DNA of 64,000 nt from Synaphobranchus kaupii (GCA_029718625.1 CM056376.1:117215307-117279306); one strand, 5' to 3'; shown: positions 11,275 through 27,782, counted from the first letter of the stretch. The notes: generated from the sequence alone by a model not told the origin. Numbers and translations are program-made.

Positions 11275-12205
11275 TGTTACGTTCCGAGTATGAACTGGAC
11301 CCAAATGCACGACTCACACACAGGAAGTTTCAGAGATACTTCAAATAATTTATTTGCTTCGCTCAGAATCCCTCCGGAAGCATAGGGAGAATTATTAATT
11401 ATGACAGACAACCAGGAATGGACGAGGCAGGGGATGAGCGGGAGCGGGAGAGGTCAGGGACTGGATGGTGACAGGAATCCGGGCTGGATGAGCAGAGGAG
11501 CGGGAAGCGGGAGACAGGGCAGAGTGGAATGGCACGAACGGCTGCGGGGAGCAGGGCAGGAGCACCGGCTGGATGCACACCCAGCAGCAGGTTGGCGTAA
11601 GCAGCGGCACACGCAGGGGGCACGCTAAGCTGCAGGGTAGCTGAGCTGGAGCACCGGCTGGATGCAACCACAGCGGCAGGATACAGACAAACAGCTGCAG
11701 GCTGGTAGACTAGAGCAGAACAGAGTTAGTACAGCGAGGCAGGACAGGATGACCAGCGTGGCGACGCCGTTCCAGGCGAGAGCTGATCAAACCAGACAGG
11801 GCAGGACTAGCGAGTAAACGCTGAATACAAGGCGAGGCTTTAAGTCAGGCAAGACAGGACTAGATACTAAATATCCACGAGACAAAGACCAGAGTGTTAC
11901 CACAAAGAGACTTAACGAACTGGCACAGGACAAAGAACACCAGGTGACTAAATACAAATGTTAACAGGTATCAATTAGGTGCCGCGTGCGAATGTATGCG
12001 TGAGTGATTAACAGAGTAGGGAGTGTGCGGAATGCATGCGGAAAGGAGGGAAGGGATAGGCGGAATCAGAGTGGTGAACAGAGTGACACGAAAGGGAAAA
12101 CCACGCCCAGTCTGCAGCACGAGGGAAACGAACAGGAATACAAACACGAAACGAGAGGGAACAGGTAAAACACGGGACACAAAAGGACGGGAGTGAGAGC
12201 ATAAC
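11275..12205 (-). mobile_element. Solo LTR of a retrotransposon (931 bp)
   Basis: The unit begins TGTTACG and ends CATAACA, the canonical TG...CA of an LTR. It is flanked by a perfect 5-bp target duplication TTCCG (11270-11274 and 12206-12210). Its own transcription direction is minus, because AATAAATTATTTG lies near the 11350 end on that strand. No internal coding region or second LTR is present, so it is a solo LTR left by recombination. The GC-rich proline/serine-coding frames inside are by-products of LTR composition. A Gypsy-type origin is plausible but not provable here. Confidence 0.88.
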
Positions 12206-12210
12206 ATTCC

Positions 12211-13910
12211 GTGCCATTTTAAGAATACTTTTGTCTCATATAATCCAAAATCATCATGAATAAATTTTACAAATGACCAATTCAAAAAAACATGTTAATG
12301 TTATTTCTGAGAGGCCAACAATCTGTGAGGACACGTGCCCCCTCAATTTTAATTGGTACGACACCACTGGATAACTTAAAATTCAGATTGACACCCCAGA
12401 TCATTACTTGCATGATTATTCTCTGTACCTAAGTCACAACGGATTTTTTGTATTGCTTTGGAACTCTAGGAATACCATAGTGACCACTTTACTAACCGTA
12501 AGTTACAGATGTTTTCAGCCTTCAAACAAACACAATGTTTAAACTGTAATATTGTGACCACATCTCATCATACGCAGCTATGGCAGAGTTTGTAAGTTTT
12601 GTTCAAGGCACACTATGTTACACTCAGAAAAAATGGTGAAAAGTTCACAGACCAGTTGAACACGCATGCCATCTTTGTGTGTATCCTCTACTCAGCACCC
12701 CCCATTCCTGCATGTTAGTGCAGCATAATTACTCCTCCATCCCAAAAGTGACAGGATGCTGACCCCTCAGAATTATTGAATTCTCATCTCCCGCCTTGGG
12801 CCAAGTCGAAGGCTATTCAATTTTGCCTGAGGGGGACAGCCTATTAAAGAACATGAGGGAATAACCCATCGCCTCTGATAGCCCAGAGAAGCCATTACAG
12901 CAGTACATGCATGGCGGCCAACAGGAATGGACAGACGCACCAACCCTTCCACCACCACCCCTCATCCCACCCCCACCTACACACACACTTTCCCCCTCAG
13001 CCAAGAGATCAGACACAATTTACATGACTTGAAGGAAAGTGACAGCAAGCAATCAGCCTGGGGAATAGGGCTGGAAACCTCTCATGGGCTGGTAATGCAC
13101 CCCAAGACATTGCTCCAACCGATATTTTACACTGGGTGTGCCCTTTGACCCTGACACATATCAACCAATTGCCCTTTGGTATAATTATGTGGGATAATCT
13201 TTTGGAGTTTGATTTGGGGAAGAGGGCCCTCATTTATTTTTTTTTCTCCATTAATAAACACTTTTGGTAGAACTGTCTACTGCCTAAGTGAAATGCCCTC
13301 AAAGCTGGAGGTCAGAGTTATTTATCGATTTATTTATTTATTAAGGCACATGGTGGTGGCTATGCTGGTGGCTCAGAGGACTTGAGAGGCAAAAGGATTT
13401 AATTACATGACTGCCTTGTGTGAGACGCACATTGAGCATTCCCAGTGATTTAAAATTTACGCTGAGGGAATAGTATAATTATTCACTGATGGTATTTATT
13501 AAAGGCATTCATGGAGTTGGCAGCTGCACTAATGTAATGTTACATTTTAGATGAGAAGTTCATTATGATGTACTGTATATCTGAAATTAATACATTTTTG
13601 CTTATGCAGGTATGTGATCCATGAATAGCATGGCAACAGGACAGCAAGCTAAAGAGGAGGAAGAAATGTTTTAGAGAAACCACAAATTAATGATTCTCCC
13701 ACACCTCTGGACTGACCTAAATAAGAGTGGCCTCACTAAATCATAGTGAGCACCTAAAATGTGTCATATTGGTAAAAGACTTTAATTCTCATACCATATG
13801 TTGGATGTTTTCAAATCAATACAGCGGCTTGAATATGTATCCCAGATATCAATAGCCCCGGCCATGCCATAATTTACACACTCAATGTGTTATAAGTTTC
13901 CAGATAAGGG
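12211..13910. other. Non-coding stretch
   Basis: I see no gene. It includes a C-rich patch near 12940-13000 (CACCCCCACCTACACACAC) and an AT-rich patch around 13320-13345. There are no clear exons, transposon ends or RNA genes. Confidence 0.4.
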
Positions 13911-13911
13911 G

Positions 13912-14620
13912 GTTGGACAAAATAATGGAAACAAGTAACAGTATCTGAATATCAAATAACTAATAAGGAGTAGGACCATGCGTCACCTTCAGAACAGCTT
14001 TAATCCTTTTTGGAATGCTGTAATACAAGTTCTGAACTTTGTGTAGTGGGATACTGGACCATTCTTCAAGAAGTAAAGCTTTCAGTTCTTTAAAGGTGAT
14101 GACGCTGGTGGGAATTAACTTTGCAATGTAAAACTTCACGTAAAGGTTCAGTGATGTTTAGATCTGGTGACTGTGGAAGCCATGGAAGGTATTTCACTTC
14201 ATCCTGGTGTTCATGAAACCGGTCCAGGTTTTGTTCTCCGTACACCAGGTTATGAGCCTTTGTGCATTAGCCTGGGATGTAAGTGGTTTCCAAATGGTGG
14301 TCCTGACAGCTTTCAATACCAGCTTTACAGAGCTCACAACATACACACAGATATAATTCTGTGGTAATTTTTAAGGTTGTAGTTTTGGGTTGTTTAGCAA
14401 CTATCCTGTTAACCCCTTCTCAAGCACCACCTTTTTTGAACACAAGCCCGAAAATAAAATGGTTACTGTTCTTGAACCCCTTTCACTACATGCATAGTCC
14501 TGGTTTCTTCTGTCAGGTAACTCTCATCATGGCTTAGTTTTCCAAGAGTCTGAATTACTCTATGTATTACGGAAACAAAGTTACAGAAGCTCAAACACAG
14601 TGGACGTGGAAATTTCTTTC
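13912..14620 (-). pseudogene. Tc1-like transposase relic
   Basis: The left end, GGGGGTTGGACAAAATAATG, matches a common fish Tc1-family terminus. The following 300 bases read, on the minus strand, as decayed C-terminal transposase: a GATCTGGTGACTGTGGAAGCC stretch stands where the SPDLN-type hallmark is expected. Frames are broken several times and I could not find the right end. Confidence 0.6.
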
Positions 14621-16944
14621 TTGCCTAAAACATTACTTTTACTGTGATTTGTTTAGTCTGGCGATTTTCAGAACACATAGAACATAAAGAGTCATCGTTT
14701 TTATCGAGCCTGTTTTGTGCCATGTTACAAAATATGGAACTGTTGTCCTTGGGATTGTAAAATAGTTTATAGAGGTAGAATTGCGAGTTTTAACACTTTG
14801 AGTGACCAGATTGATTGAAGATTTCACTGGAATGAATGAATGAAAATAAACTAAACCTCTTCCGGCCATAGTTAAGGGGTTATGTGTTCATCTGCCCTGT
14901 TATTGAGCTTTGACGAGCGGCCACTAGTCCTCTTTTTTTTGGTGTTGTTGCATGTGTTTTCATAATTTTCAACACTATTCCCCTTACCACATTAAATAAT
15001 TTTGCTGTAATTGTGACCAATGCACCTGCAGTTTATGCAGTGACTAATTGGACACTATGGAACTTTTTTTTAATTTTTTTATTTTTTTTATTTTACCTTT
15101 TATTTTACCAGGTAAGTCTCTTGAGATCAAGGATCTCTTTTTCAAGAGAGACCAAAATGCCAAAATGGCAGCATTTAAAAGAAGACAAACAGACAAGACA
15201 ACATGAAAGTTCAAGTGGTATGTGAAGATGAATTTGAGGTGCAGAGATTGGAATGGGCGGAAGTGTTAAAAAGGTAAGGCTATGCAGAAAAGTTTTACCG
15301 TGTAAAAAAAGGCAAGTTTCATCAACACTCTCCCAGCACATTCTTTAAAATGTCTTTAAAAGTGATTTTTGCTTTAAAATAATTTATGGTTATGAAAGTC
15401 ATAGTTTTTGTGGCCCATTCCAAGCAGAGGGAACAGAAAACATAAAGCCCCTTTTTCCCAAACTCTGGGTACTGAGGCATGTAAAGTCCTGTGATCGCAA
15501 ACTGTAAGTTCAGTTTGATGTTAAAGTGAAGTATAAATTGAGGAAAAAAGGGAGCTGACCAATGATTGCTTTATAAATTAAAGTGTACCAATGAAGCAGC
15601 CTCCAGACAGTCAAGGAGGGCCAGTTCACATTTGCATTAGGGGCCTGATTTACTAAGACCTTTAGTGTGTACAAAACCAATAACATGACATGAATGATTG
15701 GTCATGGTATTTGTTTTGCACCATTCATTGGCTGTGTTATTAGTTTTGCGTGTGTTTTAGAAGAAGAAGAAAGTAATAACGCAAGTTCTGGGCTTTATTG
15801 GGCGTGTGCGATTGTATCTGAATTCTGCGTGTTTACATTAGGTCAGAAGTTAATGTTCTTAAGATATGAGAGTCTGGTTATTTCTGTAGGAAACCCTGAA
15901 AGTTGCCAAATTCTCGGTGCTGTATATGGGACACGTCCCTCCAACCGGTAACTTGGCGGATTGCATAACTGCCATCCCAATACCTCCATAAAAGTGTGTT
16001 GTTTGTACGTGTTTTAGTGTGTTGTTTTGCGGCCCAAAGCCAAAATATTATGTGTTGGTGGTTAATTTGATTGAATTCCTCGCTAAATTAATAAAAATTT
16101 ACACACGCACATTTGTTATCCTGTAGATGCCGATATTGCATGTGTTTTTAAAGATATTTAAATCCTATTCTCACGTTTTCAGCTCCCTTGCTGGTGCAAA
16201 ATCCCCCTGTGATTGTGTGCATTAATTAGTTATTTAACGCGAGTATGACTAAAAATATTAAAAAAGGATTAGGTGAAATGTACGTCCGGTCCATTTGATT
16301 TTCTGAAAAAAAATCATTATTTATCTTACGTTTCTTTATTTGCGCATTTGCATAGTGCTGCCAGCTGCTCAGTTCAGCTTCACTTCAATACATTTTGGCA
16401 CATAGTCTACATAACATATAACGCGAAGAGGCTAGTTTCCTGCTGACTATATTTGCTCACGAAAATGATTTACATTTACCAAACTATCATAATTACTTAA
16501 ATAGTCTGACATTAGGCTATGGCACGATATATGTTACAATGCACGGTAATAAAAAAAAACCTGGCTGTCGTGTTCAAAAGAGAACGTTTTCTTTAAAAAT
16601 TAAATTAAAACTAGCCTACATTTGGGATAATATGCTTCGTTTGTAAATTATCAATATAAACATTTTCTTTATCAAAACAATATTGGCAACACATGTCATC
16701 TAGTATGGAAACAACCAATAAAAAAACAGTTTCTACAGTATAGCCATCACAGCTATTGACAACTAATAATTCATAACTAATAAATGTATTTTTATTAAGA
16801 TACGGAAATGTAACCACCAAGATATCCCTTGCTTGCATATGCAAGTTATCCAATATCATACAGGACAGTATTCTTCTTTCCCTCCTTGTCATCGTCATCC
16901 CGATAATCATTATCAACATTTGTGAACTCTGTAGAAGCGTATAT

Positions 16945-16945
<1 letters not shown>
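14621..16945. other. Non-coding stretch with a dispersed repeat
   Basis: No gene is seen. Positions about 15070-15600 carry a fish dispersed repeat recognisable by TTTTACCAGGTAAGTCTCTT and TTTTTCAAGAGAGACC, probably the 3' part of a retroelement or a MITE. Sequence from 15640 to 16940 is unclassified and AT-rich. Confidence 0.45.

Positions 16946-17036
<91 letters not shown>
16946..17036. repeat. (TA)n microsatellite, about 90 bp
   Basis: This is an uninterrupted TA dinucleotide run immediately left of a Tc1-type end. TA is the Tc1/mariner target, so the tract may have served as the insertion site. Confidence 0.95.
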
Positions 17037-17039
<3 letters not shown>

Positions 17040-17600
17040 TGCTGCTCGAAAGTTTGTGAACCCTTTAGAATTTTCTGTATATCTGCATAAATTCGATCTA
17101 AAATGTGATCACATCTTCATCTAAGTCCTAAAACTTGATAAAGTGAACCCAGCTCAACAAAAAACACAAAAAACATTATTATTTTATAATTTATTTATTG
17201 AGAAAAATTATGCAACATTAAATGCTTTGTTGGAAAAAGTATGTGAACCCTTGGATACGTATTTTTAAAGTATCATATTTAATATTTGGTCGCATATCCT
17301 TTGCATGCTGTTACTTCCTGAAGTCTGTGACCCATCAATATCAAAAGACTCTCAATATCTCATTTTCGGGTACTGTTACAAGCGATACTATAACCTCTCT
17401 GCATTTGAATGGATCTCAATGGGAATTGGGAGGTGAGACTAGATTCAGCTATGAATTACACTGGTACAGTATGGAACACATGACTGGCTTAATGGCTGTA
17501 AGTCATCCAGGGTCTAAGGTATCAAACGAACCCCAAACCATCACTCTGCGGCCAGATATGGAGTAGATGTGGATGGATCACTTTAAGGGTTTATTTTGAT
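17037..17600. mobile_element. Tc1-type end joined to the foldback module
   Basis: The left terminus CAGTGCTGCTCGAAAGTTTG is a fish Tc1-family end distinct from that at 10120. From about 17268 the sequence becomes the recurrent module (TTTGGTCGCATATCCTTTGC), continuing to the GATGTGGATGGATCACTTTA step near 17565 and then breaking off. No second arm or right terminus is present. Confidence 0.75.
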
Positions 17601-19014
17601 GCAGGCCCCCTCAAAGTTTAGGCTATTCATCACACCGGTGCAATATTCGTATTTACATTGACAAATGTCTTTAATTTTTACATTGTGGAAACCTAATTCC
17701 CAGGAGGATGTTGATACCGTATTCACTGAAGATTTGAACATGACAGCGAAATAGGCCTATTTGCTAGGAAGAGTACAGTTTTAGACAATTTTTGGAAATC
17801 GAACCCGTTATATTTCTATAATTTTTTTAAATGTATCGTTATTTGTTTCCATTAAACGTGTGGTGTGAGCTGTATAGGCGACAGCTGTCACTGGGCGAAA
17901 TCTCAAATCCAAAATTGTGTTTGAGTGACCCCTGGTGGTCCACGAGGGTATCTTCCAGGTGTTTCATTGACCCACGCGAATCTTAATATTTGTATAGGCC
18001 AGTGCAGGTTTCATAACGTGTAATTTACTGGCTTCAGACTGTCGAAATGTTGTATCAATAAATGAAACACCATATGTGCAAGCAACGTAGCCCCTGCAAA
18101 GAAAAATAGGCCTATGTGAAGTACAATTTTTTAATATTTTTTTAAATGCGACAAATGAGCGGTAAATGAGCCGTGGGATTAGGCTACACTAAATATCCCC
18201 TAAATTAACCACTGGGAATTTCATTATTAGGTAATAAACTCACACCAAAGTAGCCTACACGCTTTTCCACGCTGACTTATAATATTGCATCTTAAATGTG
18301 ATTATTATCGGTGTATGTCGTAGAAACACCATAATGTCAATTTTCATCAAGTGAATGCCGATTCATTTCATAATAAAATAATTTCATAGTAATAGGACGA
18401 GATGTATGTTACCGTCTTGAACAACAGCAGCGTTTAAATATGTATGCTGCTTGCTTTTTTCCGATGTACTGTATATTCCTATTTATTTTCCTTCCTTGTT
18501 GTTAGGTTGACTCCAGGACATGTAATGTAACAAGACAGTTTCCTTATAAGGAGGAATATGCTAAATAAGAGAGTGATGCCCTCATTATACTAAGAAAAAG
18601 TATTTGTGGTCTCCATAATTTTGATTAGCTCTTTAATTTATGTATTTTATAATGCATTGTAGCCTACTGGTAATCAAAGATTCCAGACTAAAGACAAATG
18701 GAATGCTCAATATTTCCATCTTTACCTGACATGATAATAATATAGCCTTTTTTTTCACATTATCTGCGCATGTTATTTTACCAGTAAGTTTGATTTAATT
18801 AATGCAATTACATTTTTAATTTTTTTGTAGTAGTAGTAGAAGTAGTAGCAGCAAGGGTGGTGCCAGGGATTTTGGGCGCCATTAAAATATCCCACATTTG
18901 GCCCCACCATCCCAGGCCACCCCAGAAAATCCTGTGTTCTAATATTTTAGAACAGTCAGAGCCCTTGGAATCATCCTAAATTTACCTCCCCACATACGAT
19001 GCTGTTGTAGTAGT
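17601..19014. other. Non-coding stretch upstream of pitx2
   Basis: There is no exon. It contains a perfect SRF-type CArG box at 18542-18551 and (GTA)n near 18830. The region lies 3.7-5 kb upstream of the pitx2 start and could hold regulatory DNA, but conservation cannot be judged from one sequence. Confidence 0.4.
18542..18551. promoter_or_regulatory. Candidate SRF CArG box CCTTATAAGG
   Basis: This is an exact palindromic match to CC(A/T)6GG, followed by GGAATATG, which partly resembles a TEAD site. It lies about 4.2 kb upstream of the pitx2 start codon. One 10-bp site has modest information, so its function is only a suggestion. Confidence 0.35.
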
Positions 19015-19703
19015 CAATGTTGGGGAAAGTACTCTCAAAGCATGGTACAAATTACCAATTACTTCACTCTGAAAAATAGTTTAACTATACAGCCAAGCTA
19101 CCCTAAAGCTTGCAAAACCACAATTACCCAAAAAACTATTTACTTCAAATTACTTAAATTATTATTATTTTTTATTATCATTATCATGTTCCCCAGACAT
19201 GACGTGTGTGTGAGTACTGCCTTATTTTTGCACTTGGGGAAAACCACTACAGCTCAGTGGGGAGAGGCAATTGTGTGGAAATTGACAGTTGGCCGCTGGC
19301 ATTACATTACATTACATTACAATCATTTGGCAGATGCTTTTATCCAAAGCGACATACAGATGGTCATCGAAGCTACTACAGAACAGATTAGACAAAGCAC
19401 AGCCTTCCCATATCGTAGCAACTATCCCTAGTTGGAAAATATAGTGGAGCTGAGCGCTTCTCACCAATCAGGATTAGAGGGAAAAGAGAGGGAGGATGTG
19501 GTATTTGGTCAAAAGGGTTTGGGGAAAAAAAAACATTTTAGGGCCAAATGTAATTTGTAGTTCCTGTAGTTAACTACGCCTCAAAATGACAACAAAACAA
19601 AGTAATTAACTACTACAACCGTTACACAAATTTGAATGTAGTTGAACTACCAGCAAACTGCTACTACTTTAATTACATGTAGTTAAACTACTTCCCAACA
19701 CTG
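19015..19703. mobile_element. DNA-transposon relic with CAGTGTTGGG-type ends
   Basis: The left end is CAATGTTGGGGAAAGTACTC and the right end is ACTACTTCCCAACACTG, inverse to each other in the first dozen bases. These match a widespread fish hAT-like non-autonomous family. A SINE/LINE tail fragment is inserted at about 19300-19365. Target duplications have decayed, and there is no coding capacity. Confidence 0.65.
19300..19365 (-). repeat. Retroposon 3'-tail fragment
   Basis: CATTACATTACATTACATTACAA followed by TTTGGCAGATGCTTTTATCC is the tail shared with the SINE at 59910 and the L2 fragment at 50926. Only the 3' end is present, as expected for a 5'-truncated retroposon on the minus strand. 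Confidence 0.75.
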
Positions 19704-19707
19704 GTGA

Positions 19708-19739
<32 letters not shown>

Positions 19740-20470
19740 GCCTAGTACAAAAAGCAAACACGAGTTTGATAATTGGAGATCTAGGCTGGTTATGGTCTAC
19801 AACATACATGAAACAATGAAATCATATACAGAGCATGTCACCAATTTCCAAATAAATTATGTATTAACTGAAAGCAAACAGGGAGAGATTAAGTAGAAAT
19901 TTCTTTGGGTTGTAAATTACATGTTAAAAAATACTGGTTTATAATTCATGTAGGCCTAGCCTATACGTTAGCCTATTAATTAAAGTAGTTCAGACGAACA
20001 CAACTGTCTCAAAGAGGATCAGAAAGGCTACATATCATATTTTCCCCACAGCCAACAACAAATTTGCTGTTTTTGACAGCTCTTCAACCATCTCTCACTC
20101 CCAGTGTACCCAATATTTCCCTTGGGATTGCAAATGAGGTCTGCATCAAGGATTTCCTCGGATTAGTCCAGTAACCCATTAGCGGCCATATTGCGTGAGA
20201 AAAGGCGTGACATTTACGTGAGCGCGAAATACTTATCAGTGTACAAATCGCTAAATTGGATGGCGGTGCAGAGCAGTTTAGAAACCGCCAAACCATCATT
20301 TTAACTGCAATTGTAAGAATGAGACTAAAAGGCTGCTTTCAGGGGCATCCCTGCCACACAATTTTCGAGATAATATAACTACATTAGCCCAGAACACATT
20401 GTAACAACAATGTGTTATTTCGGGAACAGATAGTTTTGATTTGCATTGAATTAACAGTGGAATAAAACAT
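19704..20470. other. Non-coding stretch with (TAG)n
   Basis: A (TAG)n run lies at about 19710-19740. The rest shows no gene, transposon end or RNA that I can support. Confidence 0.4.
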
Positions 20471-21907
20471 GGGCCTCGTTTCCCAAAACCATCTTAAGCC
20501 TAAAATAATCCTGAAAGTCATCTTACGAAGCATCTTTCGTTTGCGAAGTGTTTCCCAAAGGCTTCTTAACCAAAAACGGTCTTACAAATGATCAACCAGT
20601 GCCTCTGATCACTCGTAGAAAGCTGTGGCCGTATTTAATGCATGCTGCCTATAATACTTTCTAATCAATGGATGTAGAATATCACAATATCAACAACACA
20701 TTTACATTGAGTGAAAAAATTAAAATGTTAAAATAGAGAAATGTATTGACACGTTAATTCTTTTGTCTTTTTATCGGAAGACCGTCGTCGTTAAAATAAG
20801 TTGTTGGTGCATTAGGTAGGTGGGTAGGGCCGCTAAGGCATAGATGTGTATAGGGCCGTTTTCATAGTTTAGATAGATTAAAGCAGATAACTGGAGTGGT
20901 GAATATGAAAACAGTAGAAAAAAATGAAACCAAATACAAAATGCGTGGCTGGGGTGATTGATACAGATAACTGGAGGAGTGCACTTTGGGGAGAAAGGAA
21001 ACTGAATAAAATAAAATAAAAAGCAACACAAAATAAAATAAAATGCCCCTATATGGTGTGATGGGAGTGGTGGTGGGTTTTTAAAAATAAAAATAAATTC
21101 TCGATGACTCGATGAATTCTCGAAACCAGCCATAGGCCTGCCTTGGCACAATCATGGACACTAATCGCTCTCCTCCTCCTCTTCTTCTCCCTCCTGTCTG
21201 TTCCGCAACGGGTGCTCGTGCTAGCACTGCAACGTTGTGCATCTTAGCGGTAAAACTAATAGCAGTATTCTAGCTATATCCTTTATCTCTAGGCGCAACG
21301 TTTGTAAAGGCATGAATATGACCCAGAATCATGTTTCGCTTAGACTGATTAGGGCCTACTTTTGTTAAGAAAACGTGTAACTAAATCGCCCAATGCAGTG
21401 TCTGCCTCCGTATTATAAAATTAACACATTCACATTAAACCACATTATTGAAGCTCATTCAATATATTAGACTAGCCTACGTGGAAACGAGGTTGAAATA
21501 ACGCCAATTCTTCAGTTTACAAATATCTTGCTATCCGCTTTTCTTTCTTTCTAAAAGTAGGCTAAATGACACATAGCCTAGGTAGTCTATCTTGTTCTAA
21601 GCGTATAAATGCTATAGTCCATATTGTGTTTTATTATAATTTCCGTTTAGTTACTGAGCTAGGCTATGCATAAACTGCATTCGATGCCAAGCAGTCCAAT
21701 TATAAAATTTAATCACCTAACACTTTTCAGCACCTTTTAGTGGACAGCGGTGCTAAAGATACACTAGCCTATATCATGCACACACTCTCTGGTTAAGTAG
21801 TTTGGGAAACGCGTGTAAAAATTTACGAACGTCCTCAGGATCGAATTTTGAAAACAGCATTTACCTCAATAACCTCTAAGATCGTTCGATAATGGGAAAC
21901 GAGGCCC
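20471..21907. mobile_element. TIR-bounded non-autonomous DNA element
   Basis: The ends GGGCCTCGTTTCCCAA and the inverse TGGGAAACGAGGCCC bound 1437 bases. The near-terminal sequences (CATCTTAAGCC, CGAAGCATC) resemble fish MITEs that start with a TTTCCC block. The target duplication is not clear. The interior contains A/T-rich runs and no recognisable transposase. It ends about 800 bases before the pitx2 start. Confidence 0.65.
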
Positions 21908-22031
21908 TGAACAAAAGCAAGTCCCTCCTTTCAGACTTTTTCTTAGTTGGCCTCCTGCTCAGAATAAGCTTGGTAAATTGTTATCAGAAACTAACGTTAC
22001 ATGGAATTAATTGAATTGTTAGATACTTATG

Positions 22032-22092
<61 letters not shown>

Positions 22093-22707
22093 ATTGAATT
22101 ATGTTGCATTGTGGCTATTTTGTGTAACCTTTTTCTCTCCACATTAATTAATTAGATTTTAATTCGGAAGGAAACCAAGAACCAACCACACAGATAGGTA
22201 GGCTATTGCTACGCGTCTTTCGAGCTATCTCTCACCGGTTGGTTGGAAAAACTATCAGGTCTTAATGTGACTGCCTGTAGTGGGCGGCCTTCGATGACGT
22301 CAAAGCAATTGAAAAGTGGCTCAGTTGGATAGAAAGGAGAACTAGAAAACATCTCAAAGGAACCAAGAGAGCTCGTGTGTGTGCTTTGGATATAATATCG
22401 CCTACCTGCCCCTTCAGCCTAATGCTTCAACCACAGTCTTCGGGCCAGTGAGAATGCTTTAATTTGCTCCAGCTTCTTAAAAAAGAATGAAATAATTGGG
22501 ATAGTTAGCCTATTGCCGATAGTAGGCTACTTATAAAGTTGTCCTTTAAGATATTTAAGCCTTTTTATGCCCAGTTGTGAATTCTTTAATTGGAGAAGCG
22601 GCGCCACGTAAATCGCTAAATTTTGTTCCTCCGCTCATCCTGTCAGGCGATTTTTCGCGCATCAAGACATCTAGCTACTTGCAACAAATTGTTTCGCGTT
22701 TTTATCG
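21908..22707 (+). promoter_or_regulatory. pitx2: Promoter-proximal region and 5' UTR of pitx2 (C-type start)
   Basis: The interval holds a (CT)n(CA)n tract at about 22033-22092 and a perfect palindromic CRE TGACGTCA at 22295-22302. The latter is followed by GCAATTGAAAAGTGGC, which contains an NKX2-like AAGTG core. No TATA box was clear. The transcription start is unknown and the start codon is at 22708. Confidence 0.5.
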
Positions 22708-26067
<3,360 letters not shown>

Positions 26068-26909
26068 TAGGCTACTTGAGAATTCATAATCCCAATTAGG
26101 GGATGAGAGACTATAAATCCTTTTGCTTCCCCTTTTAAAATGGCAGTAGAAGATTAGACCACTGGAGTGAGCAAGAATTACGCGATAGAATTTTAAGAAT
26201 TCTCCAACAAGTAGCCTATTTTGATTATTCGTGCATAAGAGCATCATTTAACTGGATGCTTTTATTTTATAATCTTGTTATTTTGAAGTTTCGAATTTTG
26301 GGACACTGATGATGGAATGAAAGTTTGTACATTGCGAAACGTCCTCTGCATTTTATTTAGAAAAAGAATGTTCCAGCTTTTCATTGATTTCACCGGTTAA
26401 TAACGCACGTGAAATCGTAAAGGAATAATGTTGTGCTTGTAAAGGGCATGTACATATTAAAATATCTATTGTGCGTTTCTAACATATTATACATGTATTA
26501 TTAAATATCAGTGAATATCAGTTATAGAGTAGAAAACTTGGTGCATCAAATGATCTATATAGGCCTAGCGAAATTTGCATCTGTGTATACTATTTGGTAC
26601 GGAAATTTGTTTCGTTTTCAGCAACAAAAATAACATTGTGTTTTAATTAATGGAAGTAAATATGTTGTTCAAAAATATTTTCAAAAGTTTTGTTGAGGAT
26701 CATTGGGCGGCTACGATTCCATGGAATTAAGATAGAAAACAGGTGACATATAGGCTATAGTTCCGCGTTTGAAGTCAGTTGAATTGGATACTTCTAACAA
26801 CATGGGTGTTCTGAAATATAGCCTACACTGTTGAGGAGGAGAGGGAGATATCCCCGCCAGACGAATAGATGAATATACGCCTTTTTGTATGTGGAACAGT
26901 GGAATACAC
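26068..26909 (+). other. pitx2: pitx2 3' UTR and flank
   Basis: AT-rich sequence following the stop. An ATTAAA-type signal occurs near 26456. No other gene is visible before the Harbinger element at 26913. Confidence 0.55.
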
Positions 26910-27162
26910 TAAGGGCTCTATTTTTATAAACCAAATGCAATGGTGAACACAAGAGTAAGCGTTTGGCGGTATCGCTCTGAGGGCGTGTCGGCGAGAAATT
27001 TGGTAATTTCATGACGGCAATCTTGGCGCACCTGATGGCGGTATTGCTAAAAGGCTGGGTTTAAATGTCCAAGGTGTGTCTCTATGGTAGCCAATCAAAT
27101 TGTTGTTCTCATGCTTTTAAAAAAAAGCCAGTTGGAACACAATCGCTCCATGCAATTTCATA

Positions 27163-27345
27163 ATGAGCAACCCAAACGCACTGGACCGTCAACGACAAGA
27201 GCGCTTTTCCGCACAGGAATCAGAAATACTTACAACAGAAGTACAGGCTAGGACTGTAGCAATTTATGGATCACAATCCACACCACCTCGTCTCCACCAC
27301 CTGGATTCGAAGGCTTGGAGGTTGGTTTGTCAGGTGAGACTAATA

Positions 27346-27380
<35 letters not shown>

Positions 27381-27598
27381 CAATGCAAGAACCAGACTAT
27401 ATCATTTTGAGCCATGCCATTTATTTTCAAACAAAAATGGGCATTAATTATGCAACATGTGATACTTTTATACAACAGTTATTCATTCTTTTAACAAACA
27501 AAAATGTGTTTGGCAGATGGCTCTGCCGTCCCTGGTCCAAACTGCTCTGCTGCCGCTCCGGATCCAGTGTCCAGTGAACCTGAGGCAGATAAATTTTA
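27163..27598 (+). pseudogene. Harbinger MYB/SANT-like accessory gene
   Basis: In PIF/Harbinger this DNA-binding partner carries the transposase into the nucleus and to the ends. Exon 1 (27163-27333) reads MSNPNALDRQRQERFSAQES, then EVQARTVAIYGSQSTPPRL and AWRLVCQ, and ends at a GTGAGA donor. After an intron with (TA)n at about 27351-27378, a second segment near 27517 has the typical tail (AVPGPNCSAAAP, ending EPEADKF and a stop) in a frame that does not join exon 1 cleanly. A middle portion seems deleted, so the gene is probably inactive. Confidence 0.7.
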
Positions 27599-27654
27599 AG
27601 TTCAGTTAACTATGCCTGCTTTGTCAATCCTTGATTTAACATGCATATAGAATT

Positions 27655-27782
27655 TTAGAAAGAAAGCCCGCACACTTAAATGCTCATACACGTTTATTCG
27701 TGATTGCACACGTTACAGACAACGTTTTCGATCACGAATAAAGGTATGTATGAGCATTTAAAATGTGCGGGCTTTCTTTTTA
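27655..27782. repeat. Hairpin with AATAAA on both strands
   Basis: AGAAAGCCCGCACACTTAAA near 27659 pairs with its inverse near 27755-27778, and CGTTTATTCGTGAT pairs with ATCACGAATAAAGG. Each arm contains AATAAA on the strand of the incoming gene. The hairpin lies exactly between the convergent ends of the two Harbinger genes, so a bidirectional polyadenylation role is plausible. Confidence 0.65.

Noticed and set aside
11395..11671. Proline/serine-rich protein in the GC-rich segment
   Set aside because: It lies entirely inside a solo LTR with target duplications and shows composition-driven open frames on both strands.
20771..21151. Minus-strand open frame of 126 codons
   Set aside because: It is low-complexity, Phe/Pro-rich from AAAATAAAAT-type runs, inside a TIR-bounded element, with no family match.
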